A model generated the notes under the pieces. The model was not told the origin of the DNA. It saw only the letters and a program-made list of their open reading frames with translations, and searched no databases. Positions 34,248 through 46,900 of a stretch of DNA of 64,000 nt are shown here, piece after piece. Within the stretch, counting starts at the first letter, position 1. Each line of letters begins with the position of its first letter. The translations under genes were made by a program, and so were the position numbers. This DNA comes from Canna indica (Eukaryota > Streptophyta > Magnoliopsida > Zingiberales > Cannaceae), in the NCBI GenBank assembly GCA_034359265.1, contig CP136896.1, positions 32,986,001 through 33,050,000 on the forward strand. Direction: 5' to 3'.

Positions 34248-34728
34248 ATCTCCCCCTTTTTGTTGATGACAAACATCCTTAAGAAAATATATTTAATTAA
34301 GCATAAATGATATCAACCATGGGATTTCTCCCCCTATCAACTTGCATATTTATGGAAATAATCTCCCCCTACCTATATGCATGGTTTTCCTATATTTTTT
34401 TCCCTTTTACCTATATTTTTCTCACACTTTTGACATCAATAAAAAAGGATAGAAAAGTCAATTAAAATGAAGGTTGAGACTAGAAAATATTTTTCATGAA
34501 AGCCAAAGTCAACCAAGTCAAGGGATTAAAATATTATATCAATTTTGAGACTAATCAATACATGATATCAAAGAATGATAGATAGAATCCAAAACTAGGA
34601 ATCATGCATACACTCAAGTATGGATATTTTCGTAAATATTAGTTCTTTTTCATGATATTTTTAGATTTCATTCAAACTTTTAAAATATCAAGATATGACC
34701 ATGTAAATCATGTATATCAAGTTTAAAG
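34248..34728 (-). other. Internal 3' region of the SIRE-like element with polypurine tract
   Basis: 34248-34262 is the polypurine tract next to the 3' LTR. The rest is non-coding; it is closely matched by 57454-57900, the same region of another copy. Pyrimidine-rich blocks (TCTCCCCCTA) recur several times. Confidence 0.7.
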
Positions 34729-35521
34729 TAGGGGTGAGCATGGACCGGTTAACCGGTCCATTAACAAAAAAAATCCGGTCCATTAACTTCGATTTTTCAA
34801 AAACATTAACCGTAAATCGGTCCATTAACTTCGGTTAACCGTCATTTCGGTTTCGGTTAACCAACAATTACCGGTTAACCAATAATTTAATTAGATGCAA
34901 ATATAATTACAACAAGTATGTAAGCACCTAACTTTTGACTTAGAAAAGCAAAAAATCAATTTGCTCTCTCACATTTATGATATTTGAAAATTCTCCTTGC
35001 AAATTTTATAATAGAAAACAACTAAATCTCAAACACACATCGAGTTCAAACTACCACAAGTCCACATGTACTTCAAACACACAACATAAATAACTATACA
35101 CATTACACAAAGTACTTCAAATTATAGAGTTCAAACTACTTCAAACACACAATCACACATAGAGTTCAAACTACCATCATACTTCAAACACACATAAATA
35201 ACTACTTCAAACTACTACAAATAACAAGCTACTTCAAACACACATAGAGTTCAAGGTACTTCAAAATAAAAATTACACACCACATGAAGCTAATGTCTAA
35301 AATAAAATACATTCCAAATACAAATAACAATTTGAAGTACTTAATGTCCATTGTTCAATTAAAGATGACAAATTCAATTGCTTGTTCAAAATATCCTTGA
35401 TCATAATCAACCCTTCAACCATCAATTTGGATAATAGCATGACCAGTAGTGTCGCAAGATGACTCTGAAAAGAAAAAGAATATTACAAATTAGTGTTAAA
35501 AATTAATAGAGTTGAGAGATA

Positions 35522-37643
35522 TCAAATGAAATAAAGAGAAGAATTAATACCTATCTCTGCACTTTCAAGTTTAGCCAAGGCGTATTCAATGAAAAGAGAT
35601 TTATTGCTGGATCTAAACCAATATTGCCCACAAATGAGTGCTTCCACAAGCCTAGGAGTTAGAGTAGACCGAAATGAATCAAGGATACAACCTCCAGTGC
35701 TAAAAGCAAATTCTGAAGCCACTGTAGACACATGCATAGTCAATACATCTCGAGCCATAGTACAAATTATTATATACTTAGATGCATTGACTTTCCACCA
35801 AGCTAATATATCAAAATCATCACAACCCTCCTCAAGCTCCTCATTGAAATACCTATCCAACTCAGTTTTTGCCTCTCCACTCCCTTGAGATACCTTTTGC
35901 TTCTTCAATATTTCTCTAATGTAATCAGTCTCAGCTTTAGGCTTTGCATCATTTTTCTCACCTTGAGCTTGCTCACTTGCTTGTACAATAGTAGATGAAA
36001 CTATGGATGCACCATAAGAATAATACATAAAGGATAAAACTTTTCTCAACTTTTCTTTTAACATTTTGGCATTTTGAGCATCATATGATTTATCAATAAT
36101 AATATCCACAGATTCTAATTTAAAACGAGGATCAAGCACTACAACAACAAACTACATGATATTCATTATTAATATTTGCCCAATACTTGTCATATTTTCT
36201 TTTCATTCTAGTAGCCATTGCCTTCAAACTCAAATCCTCACTTTCACCCCAGGAAGAAATCATCAACCCAAGACCATAAATCTGTCTCATGTACTCATTA
36301 CCAATGACATAAAGTGAACCAGACAATTTCAAAGTGGTTTCATAAAAGACTTCAAGAAATGGTAGCAAGTTTTTGGCATATTCACATTTTGAACTATCAG
36401 GCAAACCACTCTTATTAAAAAGCTCACTCACATATTTTGGATCAGTAACCTCAAGCAAGAAAAAAGCCTTTTGAAATTTCAAAGCTGATGGCAACATTAA
36501 ATAAGTTGAGTTCCATCTAGTTTCCACATCTAGACATACTAGACTTTTTGTATCTAGCAACTCTTTTGCAGCACATTCTTTAAACTTCTATAATCTAGAA
36601 GGAGATGATCTCACATATTTGACAGCATTTCGAATTCTAACAATTGAATCATCAAGTTCACTCATTCCATCTTTCACAATGAGGTTCAAAATATGAGCAA
36701 CACATCTCATATGCAAATATTCACCTTGCAAAACACTACCCTCCCAACTATTCAACCTTCTCTTCAAGTATTGAATGCACAAGTCATTTGAGCTTGCATT
36801 ATCAACTGTTACAGTAAAAACTCTACGAGTCCCCCAATCAAGTAAGCATTTTTCAATTGCTTTACCAATGATTTCACCTGAATGACCTGAGATTTGACAA
36901 AAACTGATAAATTTTTTATGCAGAGTCCAATCATCATCAATAAAATGACATGTGATGCACATATAACTCAAATTCTGAATGGAAGTCCATGCATCAGTTG
37001 TAAGGCAAACTCTTGAAGATAATTTCTTTAAATACTTCATGAAGTTCAATTTCTCTTGCTTATAAAGTTCATAACAATCTCTAGCTACAGTGAAACGTGA
37101 AGGCATAACAAATAAAGGTTGCATTGCCCGACAAAATTGACGAAATCCTTCATGTTCCACAAATCTAAAGGGTATTTCACCAGTAATGATCATTTTAGCT
37201 AAACATCTTATGCACTCTTCTTGATCAAACTTCCAAGATGCAAGTGCATGTGTAGTGCCTCCAAAATTACCACTTGCTAAGGGTTTAAATGTTAAAGTTC
37301 TCTAACTATTTTCCACATTGGTAGGATACTTTTTGCATCTATTTAAATGATTACTCAAACAACTAGTGACACTAGATGTTGGATATGCAAGAGACTTCTC
37401 ACAGTATTTGCAAGTTGCTCTTTGATCACTATTATATTTGCATTTAATCTTATCAAAATGATCCCATACCCAAGATTTTCATTAACCACACACCTTTGAC
37501 TTTGAAGTCCCACCTTGGGTTGAAGGTAAAACAACACACTTCTGAGTTGTTTGTTCTTGTTGTATTTGTTGTCCTTGTTGCTCTTGCAATTGGGGGATGG
37601 TATTTCCCATATTGGCAGTAGAATTTTTAGCAGTGCTAGACAT
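35522..37643 (-). pseudogene. hAT transposase (BED finger to dimerisation domain), inactivated
   Basis: One frame starts at ATG 37643 with a Gln-rich N-terminus. A BED zinc finger follows (WDHFDKIKC, then CKYCEKS and HLNRCKK, about 37465-37330). The RNase-H-like catalytic region has CLTTDAWTS near 37000, TVDNASSND near 36805 and CVAHILNLIVKDG near 36690, then CLDVETRWNSTYLML near 36540. After a frameshift near 36140 come LDPRFKLE and the hAT C-terminal dimerisation domain (LDRYFNEE; ILAWWKVNASKY), ending at 35522. In-frame stops lie near 37478 (two together), 37310 and 36590. These match the RICESLEEPER/Ac-like group. The transposase cannot be made in one piece. Confidence 0.9.
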
Positions 37644-37659
37644 ATTTTCAGCCTACATC

Positions 37660-38470
37660 ACAAAAGACATAATGAACATAAGTATGAATATCATTAAATA
37701 AAGGAAAGAATGTACATAAAAGATTAAAAGAGAGGAAAGAAAACATAGCATAGACATAAAGCTCGTATCAACTAAAAAAATAAGAAAACAAATTTTTTAT
37801 TGCTCCTTCTCTCATTCTCTGGTATACACTTCTAGAGAATGAATTTGTAAGCCTAATATTGCTCAATACGCCTAAACATACTGAGAGAAGGCCTAATATT
37901 GCTCAATAAGCCTAAATTTTTTTTATAAGCCTAATATTGCTCAATAAGCCTAAACATACTGGTATTAACCAAAATGCATGTTCACTGTTGGTAATAATGC
38001 ATAAAATCTTTGTGAAAATTATACCCAATGTACCCAAGCAATATACCCAATGATCTCAAGCAATTTACCCAATGTTCACTATTTCTCAAGCAATATACAA
38101 GATTGCAAGATCTCTGTGAAAACTCTGTGATACATACCCAATAGTGAAGGCCGATCCGCGCAGTGGATACCGAGTGAAGGCCGGCGGAGAGATGGATGCG
38201 AGTGAAGGCCGACAGAGAGATGGATGCGAGTGAAGGCCGACGAGCGGGGTAGAAGCGGAGTCGCGGAGATGTGGAGAGCGGAAAGCACCGAGAGGGCGTG
38301 AGAGAAGAGAAGTATTGCCGTATCGGGGGCTCGGGGCGACGGGGCGAGTGGGCGGGCAAACGGGTATAAAAGAAAAACTTAGGGTTTCTAAGTTTATAAG
38401 TATTAAATTATTAACTTTTTATTTATTTTTCATTAAAAAGTATTATATATAATATATATAATATAAAATA
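37660..38470. other. 5' region of the hAT element with short tandem repeats
   Basis: Upstream of the transposase on the minus strand. It holds a TCAATAAGCCTAA repeat at about 37865-37965 and three copies of a 28- to 33-bp GC-rich unit (GAGTGAAGGCCGRC) at 38160-38245. Open frames here are by-products of the GC-rich repeat. Confidence 0.55.
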
Positions 38471-38663
38471 TATATCCACCGGTCGGTTAACCAAAACCGG
38501 TGGACTTTTTAGACCCCGACCCAAACCCGAAAATCAAAATTTTTAAAAATACAACCCGAAACCGCACAAACCGGTTCGGTTAACCGCAAAAACCAGTTCG
38601 GTTTTGGACCGGTTTTCCGATTAATCGAAAAACCAGTTTTTTTTGCTCACCCCTAGTTTGAAG

Positions 38664-39868
38664 TGGAACTAATGTCGTTTGATCAAAATTTCAACTTAGC
38701 ACAGTTTCATTCGAAATAAGCATGAAAACATGAAAATGACTAAGTATCAAATTTTGCTATCTACTCATGTTTTCTCTAACTTAGGTATTTAGGCATCTAA
38801 CATGAGTGAATCTAAGTGTGTGAGTCAAGTTTGGGCTTTAAAAGAGTTTGTAAGTCACTTTGTTGACTTAGGTCAAAGGAATACTTAAGTATACATAAAT
38901 AAATTCTTAAATCCCTATTAAATCATGTCCTTGATTAAAATTTTTGAAACTTTAACCGGAGAAACTATATTTTGCAAGGAGTCTACAAGTTCAAGAATCA
39001 GTAAAAAAATCAGTTTTCTAAAAATTCCTAAATTTTTTGAAAATCCAGGGGCATTTTCGTAAATTTTAGGTATATATATATATATATTCAAAAGTTGTCA
39101 ATTTTTCTTCAAACTTTTCAGACATCGCTGAATGATCATTTAGGATGCACGTGTCAAGTTTGAGCTCAAAATGAATTCTGTAAGTTTATTTTTTATCCTA
39201 TCTTGATTTCAATGAAAAAATCGATATTTCTAGCTATCATTCAAGTTATCAAAATCATTCCTATAAATGATTTTACTCAAGCAATGATGTGAATGATATT
39301 AGACATTGAATCAAAATGGTATACGTGAGTTTTCATTCAAAGTTTTTGATGACAAATCAAAGTATCAGAAAAATGAATATTTCAAGTAAGTGATACTTTG
39401 TGTTTTCGAAATCCAACTTTAAAATTTCATTATAAATCAGATTCTTGATGAATTTTTTTTAAATTTTTATACAACAAACTAGATTTTTCAATGAAAGTTT
39501 AGTTTCAAGAATCATCGCAAAATCAGTTTTCTACATTTTTCTAAAATTGACTGAAAATGCTAAAATTTCAATGGTATTTCCGTAATTTTGTCATTTTTCA
39601 AAACATGTTCAGTTTTCATTCAAACTTTTATGACACCACATAATGGTCATGTAAAGAGTGTATGTCAAGTTTGAGATGAAAATAATATCCTTAAGTCAAG
39701 ATATTAACCTTGCACGGTTTCATTCGAAACTAAACTAGTTATCATGAAACTTGCTAAGTGTCAATCTTATCATTTACTCATGGTTTTTCAAATTTAAACC
39801 TATGAACACCTAACATGAGTAAATCAAAATGTGTTCCTCCAATATGGATTGAAAATGAGAAATCTAAG
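38664..39868. other. Non-coding internal sequence of the SIRE-like element
   Basis: AT-rich sequence continuing the internal region after the hAT insertion; parts resemble 57900-58380. There is a (TA)n run at about 39070-39087. No gene or element end was seen. Confidence 0.6.
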
Positions 39869-41291
39869 GGGGCGTTTGGTTACCCGCAAGTGTAAATGCT
39901 GCAAAATCTATTTGCATGCAAAAGCAAATGCCCGCAAATAGATTTTGCAGCCTACCGTTTGGTTGCCCGCAAGTAGAGTTGCAACTTCTATTTGCAAGCA
40001 TTTGGTTGGCCGCAAATGGAAGTTGTAATTACACTTGCAACTTGCAACGTGCAACTTGCATCTTACGAAATTTTTCGGGTCGGGTCGGGCACGAATTTTC
40101 TCAAGTCGGGCTGAGCCGGGCCGGGATGGGATGGGCCGAGCATGCACGAATTTATCCGGGCCGGGTACAAACTTTTTCGGGCAGGGCCGGGCATGAACTT
40201 TTCGGGTCGGGTCGTGCACAAATCTTTTTAGGCTGGGCCGGACACGAATTTTTTCGAGTCGGCCCGAGCCGGACCGGGACAGGTTGGGCAGTGCACGAAT
40301 TTTTTCGGGCAAGGCTGGGCCGAACACAATTTTTTTTTCGGGCTAGGCACGAATTTTTTTTCTGGTCAAGCCGAGCCGGGCATGAATTTTTTTGAGCTGG
40401 GCCGGGAAACAATTTTTTTCAGGCCGGGTCGGGCAGGAATTTTTTCAGGCCGGGTCGGGCAGGGCTGGGTTGGGCACGAATTTTTTTGGGTCGGGCATGA
40501 ATTTTTTCGGGCCGGGCCGACAGTGAATTTTTTCGAGCCAGGCTGAGCACGAATTTTTTCTGGCCTGGCCGAGCACAAATTTTTTCGGGCTAGGCCAGGC
40601 ACAAAATTTTTGAGTCGGGCTGGGCACGAAATTTTTCAGGCCGGGTTGGGCACGAATTTTTTCGGACCGAGCCGGGCTGGGACGGGCCGTGCAGTGCACG
40701 AATTTTTTGGGTCGGGTCGGACACAAATTTTTTCGGGGCGGGACGGACACAAATTTTTTCGGGCCGGGCCGGGCACAAATTTTTTCGGGCCAGGCTGGAC
40801 ACGAACTTTTTTGGGTCGGGTCGGGCATAAATTTTTTGGGTCGAGCCTGGGACAAATTTTTTCGGGCCAGGCTAAAAACTTAGTCCCGACACGATTTGTC
40901 TGACAAATTAATAATTTTTAATTTTTGTATAATACTGAAAATATATTAAAAAATCTATCAAATGACATCAGATGTAAAATCTGACACTACCATCAGGTTC
41001 AGCACACAAAAACCTACAACTTTGATATTTATCTCGTCTTCATCCGACGACTCTACGTCGTCAAAATTAATTATTTTTCAATACTTAAATTATTGCATTT
41101 GCAGCCCGCAATCTTGTATTGCGGGCTTTTTGGGCTGCAATTCCACTTGCGGCCCGCAAATGATATTTGAAATACAAGTTGCAACTAGTAAATGCTGCAA
41201 AATGATTTTGCAGCCAACCAAACAAATTTGTTATCTAAATGCTGCAACTAGAGTTGCAGCATTTGTACTTGCGGGCAACCAAACGCCCCCT
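39869..41291. mobile_element. PIF/Harbinger-like non-autonomous element
   Basis: Ends GGGGGCGTTTGGTTACCCGC and GCGGGCAACCAAACGCCCCC are inverted repeats, flanked by the trinucleotide TAA on both sides, the short target duplication typical of PIF/Harbinger. Subterminal parts on both sides repeat GCAAATGCTGCAAAATC-like words. The centre is filled by a GC-rich minisatellite (40070-40885) and there is no transposase. A truncated relative lies at 29112. Confidence 0.75.
40070..40885. repeat. GC-rich minisatellite of ~26-bp units
   Basis: Units such as CGGGCCGGGCCGGGCACAAA followed by a run of six or seven T are repeated about 25 times head to tail with point differences and some longer units. The overlapping open frames on both strands, with peptides like ARPGPKKFV, arise from the repeat and are not genes. 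The strand is strongly asymmetric in G versus C. Confidence 0.8.
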
Positions 41292-41750
41292 AAGTCAATT
41301 TGTTGACTTGGGTCAACTTGGTTCAAAAGAGGTTATCATGAAATGACATCTATGTCATTTTATCCATATCCATATGAATTTTTTATTCTAAGTGCATGAA
41401 AACATGTCATACCTATTCCTAAACATGTTTATGAAGTTTGGACTTAAAATGAAGTGTCCAAGTCGATTTGTTAACTTGGGTCAAACTTTTCCAAGCTTAA
41501 GTCCCCTAAAGTGATCTAGTTATCACTTTGTTCATCTATACATGAATTTTCAAGTTTAAATACCTAGAATCGTGTCATATGTGTATCTAAACATATTTAC
41601 CGACTACTAACTCAAAATGAGGTCTTTAATATGAAATCAATCTAGAGCAAGTTTCATTCAATCAAGATATCATGAAATTGCCTAAGTTATCAAAATTTTA
41701 CCTTCTTATGAAATTTCATATATTTATCATGTAAAAATAATCATGAGTTA
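41292..41750. other. Non-coding internal sequence of the SIRE-like element
   Basis: AT-rich, no open frame; ends with TTA (41748-41750), the left target duplication of the CACTA element. Confidence 0.6.
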
Positions 41751-41763
41751 CACTACTAGAAAA

Positions 41764-42110
41764 ATGGGCATCAGCAACGGCTGAGCCGTTGCTGAAGAGC
41801 ATCAGCAACGGCCGCGCCGTTGCAATAGAGCCGTGACAGAAAGTCGCGTTGCTGATAACTTAGCAACGGATCAGCAACGGCCGCTCGGGCCGTCGCTAAA
41901 AATATTATCAGCAACGGTTTTGCCACAGACCCGGAGCCGTTGCTGATAACATTAATAGCAACGGCCGCTGAGTCCGTAGCAACGCCGTTAGTAAAAGCCC
42001 GTCGCTAAGCCGTTGCTGTAGGTCATCAGCAACGGCTTTCGATACACTTTTAGCAACGGCTTTCCCACGGACGGCCGTGGGAAAGCCGTTGCTGATGACG
42101 TATACCTGGA
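41764..42110. repeat. Left subterminal repeat array of the CACTA element
   Basis: Many copies of CAGCAACGGC and GCCGTTGCTGA in both orientations. In En/Spm such subterminal motifs bind the element's own TnpA protein; that role is inferred here. The right array at 48570-48855 has the same motif. Confidence 0.8.
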
Positions 42111-42384
42111 AACAGAAAAATTGAAAATTTCAAATTTCCATTGATACATTGATACATTATCTGATACATAACTCACACACCCATACCCTCATACACACAT
42201 TCATTCACACATCACAAACACACCAAGATATACATCAAAACAATTATATTTATATTGATAATTATCCACGATAGTATAAAAACAATTCAAATGCAAAATT
42301 GAAGTATCAATATCCAAACAAAATAAGTTAAACAAGTTCAATATCTCAGTAACAAGTTCAATATCCAAACAAAAAATCTCACGA

Positions 42385-43920
42385 TCACGATGGAGGATGG
42401 TCTGGATCATATGGCGGGGTCTGGAGTGCTTGAGTGTACACCGGCGTGGACTGACTCGAGGACGATGGATTAGATGATGCCGAAGAGATGCCTGCTTCGG
42501 GATGACCTGACATGTTGTGTAGCATAGATTGTATATCCGCCATCATCTGACTCTGGCGCTCCATCATCTCAGTCTGACGCGCGACCGTCTCCTCTAGAGT
42601 CCTTATTCTGCTACTATGATCATAACTGGATCTAGAGGTGGACGGCCGCTCACCAGCGACCGGAGGGGTCGGTGCCCCAAGTGGCCCTAGTACGGCTCGC
42701 GCATGACCACTATCTGCGAAGCCATATACGCGGCCATGGTCCCAGCCACCTGCGGCCTCGACCCACGATGCTGCGTCAAAGTCCTTGGGGGTACCCCGGC
42801 GCTGCACCACCGTCTGGCTGTAGGTCTCCTACTCGAGTTTGATTTTTTGTTTAATATTTATCATAAAACTTAAATTATAAATATATAATGAATAATTTAA
42901 ACAAATATATAATTACCATAATGTATGCAGCGCGGTTGTCGATGTACTCCCCCGTCCCATGTGCTCGACGGTGAGTCCGCTCAAACACCGCCATCGGGGA
43001 GGGTCGCTGGACAGTCCCGTCATCCGACACCGTCATCTACATTTACAAAACAAATACATTAATTAGTACACATAGTAACAAATAAAATATATAATTAAAA
43101 GATATACTTACCATACGGTTCGCGTGCACTGCAAATGCAACAGAGCCGCCGGTGTGACGCGCTGCTCCCCCCGACATGCGATTTCTAGCCGCATTCCGAG
43201 AAACCTCCTGCCATCGATCCGTCGACCATATCCCCACGAGCTGGTCCCATATATCCGGAGTAATCCAACCGGGGCCGTATCCCCGAGTCTCCGCGATGTT
43301 AGTGGTCCCAGCTTGGGCCATCGCTTGGGACTGAGCCTGCCCCAGCTGCCCGTCGTACCTTGCCCGGGAAATAGCCTCCCAGGCAGCGTAAATGAAGGGC
43401 CTCTGGTCCTCGGCCCATGTATAGCGAGCCTGCAAAATAATAATATCAGTACCAATATTAATATATCATCATGCATGTAAAAAAAAATAATAATACGTGC
43501 CTCAAACTCGCGCCATAACATGTCGACGTGCTCGCTAGGCACGTGAGACCACGTAGGCCATGCCCCATGCATGTATCGTCGAATAGTAGAAGAAATGCTC
43601 CTCGGCACTTCTTCTTGCTCGAACCTGCACAACAAAAATAAATTTTAATATTATATTATGATATAATGAATTTGTAATGATTCATAATTCATGATATATT
43701 ACCGCTCCCCAATCACGCTAATCAATCTACGTGACTCTGTGGCTGGTGGAGGCTGCCACCTGTTCGGCCCACGTGGCCGCCTGCGTCTGGATGTACTAGC
43801 CTCGGCAGTATCATCCTCATGAGGATCAGCAACAGGAGGATTAGCAGCATGAGTAAGTGCTGGAGTCTCACCGATCGGAGACTCCGAAGCTCTCCTGCGT
43901 CGATAACCACGACCAGACAT
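42385..43920 (-). CDS. CACTA second gene (TnpA-like / plant transposase of the Transposase_24 type), five exons
   Basis: Exons on the minus strand: 43920-43703, 43624-43501, 43429-43112, 43036-42917, 42828-42385, giving about 407 residues in one frame. The protein has a basic, low-complexity N-terminus. A conserved middle follows (RRYMHGAWPTWSHVPSEHVD, then YTWAEDQ and RNAARNRMSGGAARHTGGS), then a coiled-coil-like segment (RIRTLEETVARQTEMMERQS) and a Ser/Pro-rich tail. This layout is that of the second protein of plant CACTA elements, thought to bind the subterminal repeats. Introns 1, 3 and 4 are GT-AG. Intron 2 fits only as GC-AG (AG|GCACGT). I see no stop or frameshift, so the gene may still be expressed. 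It lies 75 bp downstream of TNP2 on the same strand. A homologue is at 63209-64000. Confidence 0.8.
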
Positions 43921-43995
43921 ATCTGTCGAACAGACATATAATCAGATTATTATATAAATAGTAGAGATATATTTAATAAGATATATACTTTACAA

Positions 43996-46900
43996 TTATT
44001 CCTCATCATCTGAATAATAGTCTTCGAATTCTTCTTCTTCTTCCTCTTCTTCATCTTCTTCATCTCCAGCTTCCTCAATTTCATGATCGTCATCATCAGC
44101 ATATTCAACTTCTAATTGAATTGACGTTGTGTCTGCATCCTCGAGTATTGGAATAATACGATCCACAGCAGGAAGATCATCTTCTTGATAGAAACCAGGA
44201 GGATCATTTTCTCCTACTATCAGATCAATTTTTCCTCTACCTTTTGTCTTACAGACTACACGCCAATCTGCTCTATCTTTATTTCGAGCCGGATACTTCG
44301 CGTAATATACTTGTTCGGCTCATGATGCCAATATAAAAGGCTCATTTGCTGCCAATTTCGATTTGTAATTAACCTCAACAAGTTTGTATTTTGGATGAAC
44401 TTTCATGCCCCTTTCTGTTGTATCGAACCAATGACATCTAAATATGATCACTGATTTCAAGCCGAAGTAGTGCAACTCTATCACTTCTTCCACCAGTCCA
44501 TAAAAATCCATATCACATTCAACATAGGTTGTCCCTTTCACGCAGACCCCAGCATTCATCGTCTTCTTTGTAAATGAATATTCAACCGTGTGAAATTTAT
44601 ACCCGTTAACAAAATATCCGCTATAGCACGACACAAGTCGCGACGGTCCACTAACAAACTCAAATATTCTTTCATCTATTTCAGCTCTGTGATCTTTGCT
44701 GTAAGTCTGAATCCAAGTAGGGAAATCACGATTCTGTAATCTCTCCAATTCTTGATCGTTGTGAATAGAGTATTTTTGCACCATCTCAATGTCAAATATT
44801 TCAATGAATTGTTCAATCTCTGGACAATTGAGTAATACATACAAGTGTGCCAAATGATACTCTTCATCGCTTAAGTGTCGAGATGGACGAGAACCAAAAG
44901 CACGACCAGAGTGATAAAATATATTTAAACGTCCATCTGAATGTCGAACACCCCCGTCGTCGTTACGTGGAAGACGATCAAATCTTGTCTGTACTGTCGA
45001 TTCAAAGTAAAATGAGCAAAATGTTGAAATTTCTTGGATGATATAGGATTCAGATATTGATCCTTTGATAGCTGCAGTGTTCTTTACTTTTTTCTCCAGA
45101 CGATTCATGTATCTTTCAAATAAGTATATCCACCGATATTGAACGGGGCCACCAACTCGTGCCTCGTATGCCAAGTGTATCGGTAGATGCTCCATCGAGT
45201 CAAAAAATGCAGGAGGGAAAAACTGCTCCAGCTTGCATATGATTTCAACAATATTATTTTCAAGTGTTGACATATCTTCGACTCGAAGGACATTTGCACA
45301 GATGTTTCTAAAAAACATACTTAATTCAGTCAACGGACCCCAAATATTATCAGGTAGAAGATCTTGAAATGCGATCGGAAGTAATCTCTGCATGAATACA
45401 TGACAATCATGACTCTTCATCCCTGATATTTTGCAATCATCGACGTTCACACATCGAGATAAGTTTGAAGCATATCCATCGGGTAATCTGAGTTCTTTTA
45501 CCCATTGACAAACATCTTTGATCTGTTGTTTATTTAACACATATAGGGCCTTCGGTTTCAGATATCGTCCGTTGACCTCTTGTAACTCCAACTCTGGTAT
45601 TTTACAAAGTATTTTCAGATCATGTCGGGCTTTGACATTAACTTTAGTTTTTACAGAAATATCCATCAAAGTGATGAAAATATTATCAAACACATTTTTT
45701 TCAATGTGCATGACATCTAAATTATGTCGAATCAATAATGAACTCCAATAGGGCAATTCCCAAAAGATACTTTTTTTCACCCAGTTGTGTGTTTGGCCAA
45801 AACCTGACACTCTTTCATTGCGACCAAATACTATATCTGGAAGTGCTGAAACACGTGCTAACATTTGTTCACCAGACAACATCGGTGGTGGCCCATCTCT
45901 TTCGACTCTGCCCTTAGTAAATTTATTACGATTCCTTCGATACTGATGATTAACCGGTAGGAATCGACAATGACAATCAAAGAATGAGATTTTTCGTCCA
46001 TTCTGAAGACTGATTGATTTAGAGTGTTCCATACAATACGGACAAGAGAGTCGGCCGTGAGTGCTCCAACCCGACAACATGCCGTACGCGGGGAAATCAT
46101 TGATTGTCCACAAGACCGCGGCCTTTAAATTGAAGTTTTGCTTCCGATGACAATCATAAGTGACAGCTCCCTCAGTCCACAATGTTTTCAATTCATCTAT
46201 CAAGGGTCTGAGAAATATGTCAATTTCTTTTCGCGGACCCTTAGGACCCGGAATAATCATCGAAAGATAAATAAATTCATCTTTCATACACATTGACGGT
46301 GGCAAATTATAAACTGTCAGCAGCACTGGCCAAACTGAATAAGGAGTTGCAGAATGTCCAAACGGATTAAAACCATCTGTGCACAATCCCAATCTGATAT
46401 TTCTAGTATCCCTAGCAAATGAAGGATAACATGTATCCAAATGTTTCCATGCTTCACTGTCAGATGGATGAGTCATTACTGTATCATCACGACTTCTTGC
46501 ATGCCAACTCATGTAGGGGGCTGTCTTTTTCGACATGAATAATCTTTGAAGCCTCGGTGTTAGTGGAAAATACCGAAGCACCTTAAACGGGATATTTTTC
46601 TATCGGACCGATTTCTTCTCCTTGTAACGAGGGTGTTGACATACAGGGCATTTATCCAACTGCACATTTTCTTTATAATATAAAATGCAGTTATTTTGGC
46701 ACGCGTGTATTTTTTCGTACCCAAGCCCCAATTTTCTCATTAGCTTTTTAGTCTTATAAAAAGTTGGCTCAAACTTGTTATCAGTAGGCAGCATTCCATT
46801 AATCAATCCAGCAATCCGATCATACGCAACTCCACTGATATTACAATCGGCCTTGATGTTTAAGAGCTGTGTCATTGCTGAAAACCTAGTGTATTTAGGA

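Larger units (their letters stand above)
34729..38655 (-). mobile_element. hAT transposon with broken transposase
   Basis: The ends are TAGGGGTGAGCATGG on the left and TTTTGCTCACCCCTA on the right, flanked by the 8-mers GTTTAAAG (34721-34728) and GTTTGAAG (38656-38663), 7 of 8 alike. Subterminal regions repeat CCGGTTAACCGG-type words in both halves (34740-34880 and 38475-38640), probable transposase-binding sites. The transposase is on the minus strand. About 3.9 kb is a normal size for an autonomous hAT, so this was once a complete copy. Confidence 0.92.

Noticed and set aside
37982..38359. 125-residue minus-strand open frame upstream of the hAT transposase
   Set aside because: It covers short GC-rich tandem units and lies outside the transposase; probably untranslated leader.
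40070..40885. Regularly spaced repeats that at first look like a CRISPR array
   Set aside because: The spacers are not unique, repeats vary, and the setting is a plant DNA transposon.
39908..40903. Many overlapping long open frames rich in Arg, Pro, Lys and Gly on both strands
   Set aside because: All come from the ~26-bp minisatellite; periodic peptides like ARPGPKKFV follow from the repeat and not from selection.
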